Assembly: GCA_002423425.1 (NCBI GenBank)
Contig: DIWC01000053.1
Span: 97,944-125,029 of the forward strand
Reading direction: 5' to 3'
DNA: 27,086 nt
Source of the DNA: Peptococcaceae bacterium UBA6116
GTDB taxonomy: Bacteria > Bacillota > Desulfitobacteriia > Desulfitobacteriales > Syntrophobotulaceae
Part shown: piece by piece, positions 1 to 7,426 of the stretch
Numbering within the stretch: position 1 is the first letter of the stretch
Layout of the letters: every line of letters begins with the position of its first letter
Notes under the pieces: generated by a model
The model's input: only the letters and a program-made list of their open reading frames with translations
The model's database searches: none
What the model was told of the DNA's origin: nothing
Made by a program: the position numbers and the translations under genes

Positions 1-1
1 C

Positions 2-484
2 GGCATGGGCGAAAAGAAAACGCCTAAACCTTTCATCGCGGCCTGTGAAAAGTTCAAATATCTTGAAGTTCTAGCAGTAATACCTGTAAATTCCAATGAA
101 ATTAATGAAAGCAAAAGGATAGAAAAGCAAGAGACGCCAAAAGAGGGCATGACAAGTATAAAAGATCTTATCGGCTCGATAAAAATTATAGTTTCGGAGA
201 GTTCAGACGAGGATGGCTGGGCATTTTTAGGTGAAGTCGGCAAGAAACTAAATATGCGATACCCGGATTTTGACACAAGAAACTATGGCCATTTAAAGCT
301 AACCCCGCTGATTTCGTCCTTAAAGCAATTTGAGATTCAGTCCAGAAAAACGAGCAATCCAAATATTAGCCATAAATATATTAGAAATATGGCTGATTTT
401 ACCGCAGAAGGCCAGAAACCGCTATTCCCTAAGGAGTATGGTAAGCCAAGCTTGCGTAAGCGAACGAAGACGATAAATCGTTAA
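2..484 (+). CDS. NYN-domain / OST-HTH (LOTUS) protein, 3' part only
   Basis: The reading frame is open to the left edge, so this is the C-terminal portion (about 160 residues) of a longer protein whose start lies outside the window. The first visible residues (GEKKTPKPFIAACEKFKYLE) match the last strand and helix of NYN (LabA/limkain-type PIN-like) nuclease domains. A linker of about 25 polar residues follows, then an OST-HTH/LOTUS winged-helix region (GWAFLGEVGKKLN ... FDTRNYGHLKLTPLI) and a basic tail rich in K and R. In bacterial proteins of this architecture NYN is a putative endoribonuclease and OST-HTH binds RNA, so a cytoplasmic RNA-processing role is inferred. The catalytic aspartates would be in the missing part and cannot be checked. 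A strong terminator follows, so it ends its transcript. Confidence 0.8.
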   Translation, partial: GMGEKKTPKPFIAACEKFKYLEVLAVIPVNSNEINESKRIEKQETPKEGMTSIKDLIGSIKIIVSESSDEDGWAFLGEVGKKLNMRYPDFDTRNYGHLKLTPLISSLKQFEIQSRKTSNPNISHKYIRNMADFTAEGQKPLFPKEYGKPSLRKRTKTINR

Positions 485-537
485 ATGCTTCAAATTTTGG
501 CAAGAAAAAAGGAAGAATTCCTTTTTTGATATTCTCT

Positions 538-570
538 AGCCGGAGCAGAAGTTTAGCTCCGGCTTTTTTT
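538..570 (+). terminator. Rho-independent terminator after the NYN/LOTUS gene
   Basis: A perfect 9-bp stem (AGCCGGAGC 538-546 with GCTCCGGCT 556-564) with a 9-nt loop runs into a seven-T tract ending at 570. It separates the NYN/LOTUS gene from the export operon that starts at 648. Confidence 0.9.
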
Positions 571-647
571 GTCTAAACCTAATCAAATTGTATTTTCCGA
601 CCATACTAAACACATAAACTGTTTAATATCTTTGGAGGCCACTAGTA

Positions 648-1538
648 ATGAAAACAAAAAGAAAATCAAAGGTTCGGAAATGGATTATTTTTAGTGTAAT
701 TATCATTGCTGTCGCTGCGGCAGCGGCTGCTTATCTCCTGCGTCCCAAACCTATAGCCTATGATAATGTGGTTGCCCAAAAGGGAGATATCACAACCAAC
801 TACACATTTTCCGGCAATATTGAAACCAAAAACCGCCAAACCGTTATGTCTGAGAAAATCATGCAGGTTTCTAAACTCAATTTTCAAGAAGGAGCTACAG
901 TTAAAGAAGGAGATATATTAATCAAAACAACAACCGGGGATGAAATAAAAGCAAAAATCAATGGCGAAATTACAAACCTGGCGGCGGAAGAAGGCGCCCA
1001 GGTTATGGCTGGAACAACGCTCATGGAGATAGTGGATTATGATAATCTTCAAATTAGTATCAAAGTGGATGAATATGATCTTCCATCTGTAAAAACAGGC
1101 AGGGAAGCCACTGTAAAAATTGGGGCCATCCAAAAATATCTGACGGGGAAAATCAGCAGAATTTCCAGGGAAGGGACTGTTGCGGGCGGTGTAACCTTCT
1201 TTACTGCAGACATTGACCTTGCGAAGAATGCAAGTCTTCTGATCGGCATGACAGCAGATGTAACCATCCAAAACCAAAAAGCAACCGGAGTTGTTACCCT
1301 GCCCATGACCGCAATCCAGTTTGACGCCAACAATGCTCCATTTGTTTTAAAAAAGGGAGAAAATAACACCGTAGTGCAAACGGAGATAACAACCGGCATT
1401 AATGACGGACAAACCGTAGAAATCAAAAAAGGCGTAGCAGAAGGAGAAACCATCTATTATTCCAAAACAAAAGCGGCGAACAACTTGGACCTTGGCGGCA
1501 GAATGCAAGGAGGCCAGACCAGTGACGGAAATACTTAA
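648..1538 (+). CDS. Membrane-fusion/adaptor protein of a MacA/YknX-type exporter
   Basis: A 296-residue HlyD/MacA-like periplasmic-adaptor family protein. A lysine/arginine-rich N-terminus precedes one membrane-spanning segment (about residues 12-31), so it should be anchored with its bulk outside. Residues about 65-125 form the lipoyl/barrel-sandwich hybrid: the two halves (NFQEGATVKEGDILI and INGEITNLAAEEGAQVMAGT) are separated by only about ten residues, so the long alpha-hairpin of Gram-negative MacA is absent, as expected for a Gram-positive adaptor and in line with its short length (MacA is about 370). Beta-barrel and membrane-proximal domains follow. The ATG is chosen for the TTGGAGG ribosome site at 632-638. 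It overlaps the ATPase gene downstream, indicating an operon. The substrate (peptide, antibiotic or lipid) cannot be read from the sequence. Confidence 0.9.
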   Translation: MKTKRKSKVRKWIIFSVIIIAVAAAAAAYLLRPKPIAYDNVVAQKGDITTNYTFSGNIETKNRQTVMSEKIMQVSKLNFQEGATVKEGDILIKTTTGDEIKAKINGEITNLAAEEGAQVMAGTTLMEIVDYDNLQISIKVDEYDLPSVKTGREATVKIGAIQKYLTGKISRISREGTVAGGVTFFTADIDLAKNASLLIGMTADVTIQNQKATGVVTLPMTAIQFDANNAPFVLKKGENNTVVQTEITTGINDGQTVEIKKGVAEGETIYYSKTKAANNLDLGGRMQGGQTSDGNT

Positions 1539-2205
1539 GATGGAAAACATTTGTAAAAGCTACTTCATGGGGGAAGAAGAATTTGAAGTTTTGCATAATG
1601 TAAGCCTTTCCATCCGTTCAGGAGAATTTTTATCGCTTCTAGGTCCATCCGGTTCGGGAAAATCGACGATGATGAATATCACCGGTTGTCTGGATGTCCC
1701 GTCCTCAGGAAAATATTATCTTTCCGGGAATGATATCGACGGTTTGAATGAGGTAGAACTAGCCAAAATACGAAATAAAGAGATTGGCTTCGTTTTTCAA
1801 AGTTTTCAACTCCTGCCGCGCATGACCGCGCTGCAAAATGTCGAGCTCCCACTCATTTATACCGGTCTTTCTCCTTCGGAACGCAAAAAACGCACTAAAG
1901 CCATTCTGGAACGAGTCGGACTTGCCGATAAATTGAATAGTCTCCCCAATCAGCTCTCAGGCGGACAGCAACAGAGGGTGGCCATAGCCAGGGCTATCGT
2001 TACCGAGCCGACCATCCTGCTGGCAGATGAACCTACCGGAGCCTTGGATCAGAAAACAGGAATACAAGTCATGGAACTTTTCGAAGAATTGAATCGGGAT
2101 AACAGAACCATCATTATGATCACCCATGATCAAAATATTGCCCGTCATGCCAACCGCATTGTCCGTATTTTAGATGGATATTTGACGGAAAGGGAGGAAC
2201 CTTAA
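1522..2205 (+). CDS. ABC transporter ATPase, MacB/LolD/YknY type
   Basis: A 227-residue nucleotide-binding subunit. All motifs are present: Walker A GPSGSGKST at 41-49, Q-loop Gln93, signature LSGGQQQR at 145-152, Walker B ILLADEP ending in Asp169-Glu170, and switch His202. The GTG start at 1522 is preferred because a near-perfect AAGGAGG lies at 1507-1513 with an 8-nt gap; the frame could be extended to a TTG at 1492, but that adds residues with no family counterpart. The gene overlaps the end of the adaptor gene by 17 nt and stops 1 nt before the permease start, so the three are almost certainly translationally coupled. It would power the FtsX-like permease from the cytoplasmic face. Confidence 0.95.
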   Translation: MTEILKMENICKSYFMGEEEFEVLHNVSLSIRSGEFLSLLGPSGSGKSTMMNITGCLDVPSSGKYYLSGNDIDGLNEVELAKIRNKEIGFVFQSFQLLPRMTALQNVELPLIYTGLSPSERKKRTKAILERVGLADKLNSLPNQLSGGQQQRVAIARAIVTEPTILLADEPTGALDQKTGIQVMELFEELNRDNRTIIMITHDQNIARHANRIVRILDGYLTEREEP

Positions 2206-2206
2206 A

Positions 2207-3379
2207 ATGCTGTGGGAAAGTATCCGGATGTCCTGGGAAAATATCATTACCAACAAACTCCGCTCGTTCCTGACAATGCTTGGTATTGTCATTGGCGTGG
2301 CCTCAATTATTGCCCTGATTACTATCGTTCAGGGCGCAACCAACAGTATCAGCCAACAAGTAACTACCCTGGGAGCCAATAAAATTACAGTCAATGCTAT
2401 GGGCACTCCTCTGAAGCAAGGGCTAAACGAGGAAGATATGAAGAACATATCTAAAATCGAAAATATCAAAGGCTTATCACCCACGGTATCAACAAAAACC
2501 AATATTGTTTACCAGGATGAAATTAAAGAAGACGTCACTGTTCAGGGTAAAAACGAAGTTTACTTCCAATCTAACACCAGCATGCTCCAATCCGGCAGAT
2601 CCATCAATATCCTTGATATTCAAAGTAAAAACCAGGTTGCTGTCATCGGACAGGACATAGTAACAGCGCTTTTTTATGGCGTGAACCCCCTTGGCAAAAA
2701 CCTGATCATTAACGGAACGGCCTATAAAATTATTGGTACCCTGGCCCCATCCAGCGGTTTTAGTGCCACCTCCAATAACGAAACGGTGGTGATTCCGTAT
2801 ACGACCGCCCTGCGCAGTCTGGGTGTAAAAAGTATTACTGCCCTTGATATCTATTTAGTGGATACGACCATGGCTGATGATACTGTGCTCGACATTAAAG
2901 GGATATTAAATGCCGCCTTCAATTATAAGGATAATGCCTACTCCGTATTTAATATGGGAGATATTATCGCATCTTTTCAATCCATGATGTCGATGATGTC
3001 TTTGCTGCTTGGAGGAATCGCCGCTATTTCCCTCGTAGTAGGCGGTATCGGCATCATGAATATGATGCTGGTATCGATCACCGAACGCACCACGGAAATA
3101 GGTTTGCGCAAAGCCCTGGGTGCAACTCCGAATAGAATTCAGGCCCAGTTTCTAATCGAATCTATTTTCCTCTCTATTTTTGGCGGGCTAATTGGGTTAA
3201 TTCTCGGTAGTCTTATTGCTTATATCGCCTCAACCCTAATTGGCGTTGCTTACTCTATGCAAATATCCACAATCTTTCTGGCTGTGGGATTTTCAGCAGT
3301 CGTCGGCATTATCTTTGGCTACATGCCGGCAAGAAGAGCCAGTAGATTGAATCCGATTGACGCTTTGAGAAGTTTATAG
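2207..3379 (+). CDS. MacB/FtsX-type ABC permease (YknZ-like)
   Basis: A 390-residue permease with the type VII (MacB) layout: an N-terminal helix (about residues 17-45) beginning LRSFLTMLGIVIGVASI, a large extracytoplasmic MacB_PCD domain (about 46-240), then three C-terminal membrane helices (about 265-375) containing GGIGIMNMMLVSITERTTEI, the coupling region that contacts the ATPase. It ends with the typical RRASRLNPIDALR tail. MacB-type proteins act as mechanotransmission pumps that use ATP to drive substrates already outside the membrane through their adaptor. Its length is typical of Gram-positive half-transporters whose ATPase is a separate protein, unlike fused E. coli MacB. It closes the operon; no clear terminator is seen after it. 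Confidence 0.95.
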   Translation: MLWESIRMSWENIITNKLRSFLTMLGIVIGVASIIALITIVQGATNSISQQVTTLGANKITVNAMGTPLKQGLNEEDMKNISKIENIKGLSPTVSTKTNIVYQDEIKEDVTVQGKNEVYFQSNTSMLQSGRSINILDIQSKNQVAVIGQDIVTALFYGVNPLGKNLIINGTAYKIIGTLAPSSGFSATSNNETVVIPYTTALRSLGVKSITALDIYLVDTTMADDTVLDIKGILNAAFNYKDNAYSVFNMGDIIASFQSMMSMMSLLLGGIAAISLVVGGIGIMNMMLVSITERTTEIGLRKALGATPNRIQAQFLIESIFLSIFGGLIGLILGSLIAYIASTLIGVAYSMQISTIFLAVGFSAVVGIIFGYMPARRASRLNPIDALRSL

Positions 3380-3454
3380 CTGCGTTTAATCAATAACAAA
3401 TGTTGTTAAAGCAGAAGTGCAAAGAGGAAATATAACTATGCTGTCGAATAAATA

Positions 3455-3482
3455 AAGTTTGGAGATTATTTATCTCCAACTT
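3455..3482 (+). other. Hairpin just upstream of the EamA exporter gene
   Basis: An inverted repeat (AAGTTTGGAGA at 3455-3465 with TCTCCAACTT at 3473-3482, one bulged T) lies directly in front of the ribosome site of the EamA gene. No T-tract follows on the plus strand, so it is not a standard terminator. It could protect the mRNA 5' end or influence translation; nothing else supports a role. Confidence 0.4.
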
Positions 3483-3503
3483 AGCAAAAATGGAGTTAGT
3501 GTC

Positions 3504-4469
3504 ATGAAAAAAGGATATTTCTATATTTTTATAACCACGCTCTTGTTCAGTTCCATGGAAATTGCTATGAAAATAGTTGCAAACCAGTATAATCCTATTC
3601 AGCTAACTTTTATCAGGTTTTTTATTGGAGCTTTAATTCTAGTTCCTCTGATTAGAAAAGAATTAAAAGTTCGGGGAATTTCCCTTTATAAAAAGGATTT
3701 GGCATTTTTCAGCTTAACTGGCTTTATTTGTATTGTCGTCAGTATGTCCTTATATCAATTATCCCTTTTATATTGCCAGGCATCAATTGTAGCAGTATTA
3801 TTCAGCTGTAATCCTGTATTTATCACGACCCTTGCTTACTTTATTCTTAAGGAGAAAGTAACAAAACTCACAATTATATCCATAGTTATAAGCATCATCG
3901 GTATGATATTTATTTTAAATCCATGGCATATATCCGGTGGCAATAAAATATCAGGAATGATTTTTGTAGTTTTATCTGCTGCCACATTTGCTTTCTATGC
4001 TGTAATCGGGAAGTCTAAAAGTGATAAATATGGGGGAATTGTCACGACCGGTTGCACTTTTATCGTTGGCAGTATTGAAATGCTTATTCTGATACTCTTA
4101 ACTCATATAAGCTTTATATCGGGTTTACTTACAAGTTGTGGTCTAAATATTTTTGCCGATATACCGGTTATCAGAGGAATCACACTCCAGAGTATACCTA
4201 GTTTGGTTTACATCGGAGTATTAGTAACAGGATTAGGGTATACTCTTTACTTTTTGGCCATGGAAAAGACCTCGGCGATCACAGCTTCGGTAGTATTTTT
4301 TATCAAGCCTGCCCTGGCACCTGTTTTAGCTTTTCTCATTATTCATGAATCAATAACCCTTAATACCATAGTAGGTATTATTCTAATTATTGCAGGTTCA
4401 AGTATAACTTTTATCTCAAACAGCGGGAGTACAAATAGCAGGAGTACAAAACCATCTCTTAAGTCTTAA
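3504..4469 (+). CDS. EamA (DMT superfamily) transporter
   Basis: A 321-residue, very hydrophobic protein with about ten membrane helices arranged as two EamA repeats (about residues 1-135 and 150-300). The first repeat contains the family-typical NPIQLTFIRFFIGALILVPL, and each repeat ends with a short charged turn (LKEKVT; HESITL). DMT/EamA proteins are drug/metabolite exporters, often for amino acids or related metabolites; the substrate is not predictable here. The ATG at 3504 is preferred over an upstream in-frame TTG at 3459 because GGAG at 3492-3495 is correctly spaced and the family starts at the first helix. The C-terminal tail is serine/threonine-rich and looks non-essential. Confidence 0.9.
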   Translation: MKKGYFYIFITTLLFSSMEIAMKIVANQYNPIQLTFIRFFIGALILVPLIRKELKVRGISLYKKDLAFFSLTGFICIVVSMSLYQLSLLYCQASIVAVLFSCNPVFITTLAYFILKEKVTKLTIISIVISIIGMIFILNPWHISGGNKISGMIFVVLSAATFAFYAVIGKSKSDKYGGIVTTGCTFIVGSIEMLILILLTHISFISGLLTSCGLNIFADIPVIRGITLQSIPSLVYIGVLVTGLGYTLYFLAMEKTSAITASVVFFIKPALAPVLAFLIIHESITLNTIVGIILIIAGSSITFISNSGSTNSRSTKPSLKS

Positions 4470-4482
4470 TCTGCTTTCTGCC

Positions 4483-4707
4483 GTGAGTAAAGGCAGTGCG
4501 GAGTTAATAAATAGGAGAAGAATCACTAAAATGCTGGTTAATGACGATGAACTTAATCCGATTCTGGTAAAAATATGGCTTGGCTGTTACATAAAATCAA
4601 TTATCAATGATATGAATAAGAATGAAATCATAAAAAAATATGCCCGTGAGAATGAAGAAAAACTCTTTTTGGGGGAGGCTATGAAGGCGCGATGCGCACC
4701 GTATTAA
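4483..4707 (+). CDS. Short ORF of unknown function
   Basis: A GTG-initiated frame of 74 codons; an internal ATG at 4531, with AGGAG at 4513-4517 somewhat far upstream, would give 58 residues. The product is charged and soluble, with a helical look (MNKNEIIKKYARENEEK) and no domain I recognise. It lies in the gap between two transporter genes and overlaps the next short ORF by 16 nt. It may be a small real gene or a degenerate remnant of a longer one. Coding status is uncertain. Confidence 0.3.
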   Translation: MSKGSAELINRRRITKMLVNDDELNPILVKIWLGCYIKSIINDMNKNEIIKKYARENEEKLFLGEAMKARCAPY

Positions 4708-4874
4708 TCTTTTTACCGGAATACATGGAACCGGAGCAGATTACTGCAGGTGACATCTGTCAGCTTGCCTATATCCGGGCAGAGCCTTATTATTTTGCAA
4801 AAGATGAAGAATGTAAGGAGAAGGATCCATGGAATTACAGGGAGTTTATAACCAGCTTGGGATATTATTTTTAA
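4692..4874 (+). CDS. Short acidic ORF overlapping the AEC carrier start
   Basis: A 60-codon frame starting with ATG at 4692 inside the end of the preceding short ORF and running 46 nt into the AEC gene. The product is acidic (MEPEQITAGDICQL... DEECKEKDPW), with no signal peptide, membrane segment or domain I recognise. A GGGGGAGG block at 4671-4678 lies upstream, although it is better spaced for an ATG at 4681 in the other frame. With its neighbour it may be a frame-disrupted single gene or two coupled small genes. Confidence 0.3.
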   Translation: MRTVLIFLPEYMEPEQITAGDICQLAYIRAEPYYFAKDEECKEKDPWNYREFITSLGYYF

Positions 4875-5764
4875 CAATCTTAATCGGCTATTTCTTAGGT
4901 AAAATAAAGTTGATTACGCCAACCGCTACCCAAATCTTCTCCAAATATGTGTTAATGGTGGCCCTACCTGCACTTTTGATTACAGGAATGAGAATTCCTT
5001 TTACTGCAGAAAAGTTACATACCGCTCTTTTCATCCTGATATTTTCAGTACCATGTTATGGACTTACTTACCTTGTCGGGATGCTTACAGCTAAGGCACT
5101 GACCAAAGATACCTGCAAGCAGGCTGTTTTCAATTTTGGGATTGTTTTTTCCAATTGTGCTTTTTTAGGGTTTCCGGTGTTACAGGCCTTATATGGAAAG
5201 GAAGCAATATTTTATGCTGCAATTTACAATATAACGTTTAATATTTTGTTATATACCTTGGGCATCAAAATAATGGCCACGAAGGACTTAAAAAAGAAAT
5301 TCAATTTGAAAATGGTGTTTAATCCGGGAGTGATTGCTGGTATCGTAGGCTTTATTTTATTTATTACCGCGGTCCAACTTCCTCAATTTTTAATTGGGAC
5401 AATTGATTCTATTGGGAATACGTGTGTTCCGCTATCGGTGTTAACTATCGGGGCAATGTTAAGCCAACTGCCCCTTCAAAGAATGTTTAATAATCTCAGT
5501 ATTTATTTTCTCTCCGCTGTAAGACTAATTATCATGCCGTTATTGATATTGGTTTTAATCAAATATGTCTTGGGGATCGAGAATATGTGGTTAATTGCAA
5601 TTCCGGTGGTTACGGCCGGAATGCCTATTGCAACCAATACCGCATTGATGGCCATGGAATACGGAAATGATGCACCCCTTGCTTCCCAAACCATCCTGAT
5701 TTCAACCTTATTTAGTTGTATTACCATACCCTTATTGGCATACGTGCTTCAATATTTCTTTTAA
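4829..5764 (+). CDS. AEC (auxin efflux carrier) family transporter
   Basis: A 311-residue integral membrane protein with about ten helices in the AEC/BASS-like fold. Typical features are the N-terminal LTILIGYFLGKIKLITP, the first-half motif VLMVALPALLITGM, the middle FNFGIVFSNCAFLGFPV and the late helix IPVVTAGMPIATNTALMA. Bacterial members transport organic acids such as malate or malonate; the substrate here is unknown. The start is clear: AAGGAG at 4815-4820, 8 nt before ATG. It is followed after 44 nt by an M24 hydrolase, so the two may be co-transcribed; whether the carrier supplies or exports a product of the hydrolase is speculation. Confidence 0.9.
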   Translation: MELQGVYNQLGILFLTILIGYFLGKIKLITPTATQIFSKYVLMVALPALLITGMRIPFTAEKLHTALFILIFSVPCYGLTYLVGMLTAKALTKDTCKQAVFNFGIVFSNCAFLGFPVLQALYGKEAIFYAAIYNITFNILLYTLGIKIMATKDLKKKFNLKMVFNPGVIAGIVGFILFITAVQLPQFLIGTIDSIGNTCVPLSVLTIGAMLSQLPLQRMFNNLSIYFLSAVRLIIMPLLILVLIKYVLGIENMWLIAIPVVTAGMPIATNTALMAMEYGNDAPLASQTILISTLFSCITIPLLAYVLQYFF

Positions 5765-5808
5765 TCCTCTGTCGGAATAGATTAATCAAGATGTGGGACG
5801 GTGGTAAA

Positions 5809-6999
5809 ATGTACAAAAATCTCACCAAACAGGAACTGGACGACAGGCTTGCCAGGTTTCGTGCCGTTATGGAAAATACAGATCCCGATTGGGACACGGC
5901 GATTATTATAGGCAAAGTCAACCAGTACTACTTTACTGGTACAATGCAGGACGGAATAATGATTATTAAAAAGAACGGCAAAGCCTCTTATTATGTACGC
6001 AGAAGTTTTGAGCGCGCCAAAAATGAATCGGCCTTTGCAGATATTTATTTCATGGAAAGTTATCGTGAGGCAGCAGCATCTGCAGGCACAGACTGCGGAA
6101 ATACTTATCTGGAAACGGACATCGTATCCATCAGCTTGCTCGAGAGGCTGAAGAAGTATTTTAACATGAGAAAAATAAATGCCCTCGATAAGGTATTATT
6201 TTCTGTTAGAGCAATAAAAACACCTTATGAGCTAAATTGGATAGAATATTCAGGAAAACAACACCAGGATATTTTGCAGAACACAGTCCCAGCCCTCCTG
6301 AAGGAGGGAATGAGTGAAGCTGATTTTGGGGCAGAACTTTTTGAAAAGATGGTTAAACAAGGCTATCAGGGTATAAGCCGCTTTGCCATGTTTCAGACTG
6401 AAATAGTTATAGGCCAGATTGGCTTTGGCGAAAGTTCAATATATCCTACCAGCTTCGACGGTCCTGGCGGTGCTTACGGAATGTGCCCCGCGGTTCCGCT
6501 TGTAGGCAGCCGGGAAAGAAAGCTCAAAAGAGGCGATTTGGTCTTTGTGGATATCGGATTTGGCACCAATGGCTATCACAGCGACAAAACTCAAGTATAT
6601 TTTTTTGGCGGCAAGCCGTCAGATGAAATGATCAAAGCCCACAGAGCTTGTATTGAAGTGCAAAAACATGCGGCAGAGCTTTTAAGACCGGGGGCAATAC
6701 CTGCTGAAATCTATAATTCCATAATAAATGGGTTGAGCGGGGATTTTAAACAAAACTTTATGGGTTTTGGCAACCGGCAGGTAAAATTCTTAGGTCATGG
6801 AGTAGGGCTTCATATCGATGAACTGCCCGTAATAGCCAATGGTTTTTATGAGCCGCTTGCTGAGAATATGGTGATTGCGCTGGAACCAAAAAAGGGCATC
6901 ACAAATATAGGTATGGTCGGTGTGGAAGATACCTATATTGTTGCCCCTGACGGCGGAAGATGTATAACAGGCGGAGGAAGCGATATTATGGTGGTTTAG
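5809..6999 (+). CDS. M24-family metallopeptidase (Xaa-Pro dipeptidase-like)
   Basis: A 396-residue protein with the two-domain M24B plan: an N-terminal creatinase-like domain (about 1-145) and a C-terminal pita-bread catalytic domain. All five expected metal ligands can be placed: Asp248 (VFVDIGFG), Asp259 (HSDKTQ), His330 (GHGVGLH), Glu359 (IALEPK) and Glu373 (GVEDTY). It should therefore be an active di-metal hydrolase acting on dipeptides with C-terminal proline or on related amide/ester substrates; M24B also includes creatinase-like enzymes, so the substrate is open. The ATG at 5809 is chosen because the protein then begins where family members do; its ribosome site (GGTGG) is weak. The same frame is open upstream into the AEC gene, but that part encodes an unrelated hydrophobic stretch. 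Confidence 0.9.
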   Translation: MYKNLTKQELDDRLARFRAVMENTDPDWDTAIIIGKVNQYYFTGTMQDGIMIIKKNGKASYYVRRSFERAKNESAFADIYFMESYREAAASAGTDCGNTYLETDIVSISLLERLKKYFNMRKINALDKVLFSVRAIKTPYELNWIEYSGKQHQDILQNTVPALLKEGMSEADFGAELFEKMVKQGYQGISRFAMFQTEIVIGQIGFGESSIYPTSFDGPGGAYGMCPAVPLVGSRERKLKRGDLVFVDIGFGTNGYHSDKTQVYFFGGKPSDEMIKAHRACIEVQKHAAELLRPGAIPAEIYNSIINGLSGDFKQNFMGFGNRQVKFLGHGVGLHIDELPVIANGFYEPLAENMVIALEPKKGITNIGMVGVEDTYIVAPDGGRCITGGGSDIMVV

Positions 7000-7426
7000 G
7001 GGGAGAACCTCCAAGGGAATCCGGTGCTAGCCCTTGATGTGGGAAGGGGTAATTATTTCGGTTTTTTAACTTGCTTTGGTTTTTTTGTTTCTTTCTTAGG
7101 ACTCTTATCGCCCATTGTATTTCACTCCTTTCGTCCATGCTAAATATATAATCTATAAAAATATTCTGCAAAACAAGCAAAATTCCTTCACAAATAGGGA
7201 TGTACAATGGTAAATTTGAATACTGAAAAGACAAAAATAATGAGACAACGCCCGTATCCCCTCAGACAGTTAGGTAGAAGGGGAGATATTTTTTGACGTC
7301 AGATTCTTCCAGTAATTGGATTTGTATTCTGTTAGTTTTCCCCAATATAATCAATTGTAGTAGTAACAGTATGAAATTTTAATATTAAAAAGAAAAAAAC
7401 AACAAATTCAGAAAAGAGATCATTAA
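7000..7426. other. Intergenic region around a 20-codon minus-strand gene
   Basis: Apart from the small minus-strand gene at 7053-7115 this stretch holds a hairpin at 7012-7036 (CAAGGG with CCCTTG) without a T-tract, and a weak imperfect stem at 7255-7284 followed by six Ts, which might be a terminator-like element. AT-rich DNA from 7140 to 7190 could carry the minus-strand promoter, and 7285-7426 must contain the control region of the first autolysin. No confident promoter can be assigned. Confidence 0.5.
7053..7115 (-). CDS. Very small basic protein, 20 residues (MGDKSPK family-like)
   Basis: On the minus strand an ATG at 7115 is preceded by AAGGAG (plus positions 7125-7130, gap of 9 nt) and opens a 20-codon frame ending in TAA at 7053. 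The product, MGDKSPKKETKKPKQVKKPK, is extremely basic (nine lysines), proline-containing and probably unstructured. The N-terminus MGDKSPK followed by a lysine-rich tail is one I recall from short hypothetical proteins scattered across many bacteria; no function is known to me. The strong ribosome site, the unbiased frame and the recognisable N-terminus argue for a real gene, although it is far below usual gene-calling limits. Nucleic-acid or membrane-surface binding would be a guess from charge only. Confidence 0.65.
   Translation of the reverse strand: MGDKSPKKETKKPKQVKKPK

Noticed and set aside
1049..1453. Long minus-strand frames within the adaptor gene.
   Set aside because: They are antisense shadows of a clearly coding gene and have no family features.
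3438..3455. A five-codon frame (MLSNK) with AGAGGAAA upstream, just ahead of the hairpin at 3455-3482.
   Set aside because: It looks like a possible leader peptide, but the codons show no regulatory bias and the hairpin is not a terminator.
7000..7050. GGGAATCCGGTG in this stretch recalls part of a cobalamin riboswitch.
   Set aside because: The rest of the aptamer, including the B12 box, is missing, and the stretch directly follows a stop codon with no fitting downstream gene.
6986..7234. An 82-codon minus-strand frame.
   Set aside because: It overlaps the end of the M24 gene, has a low-complexity tail and no ribosome site; the small gene at 7053-7115 in another frame is far better supported.
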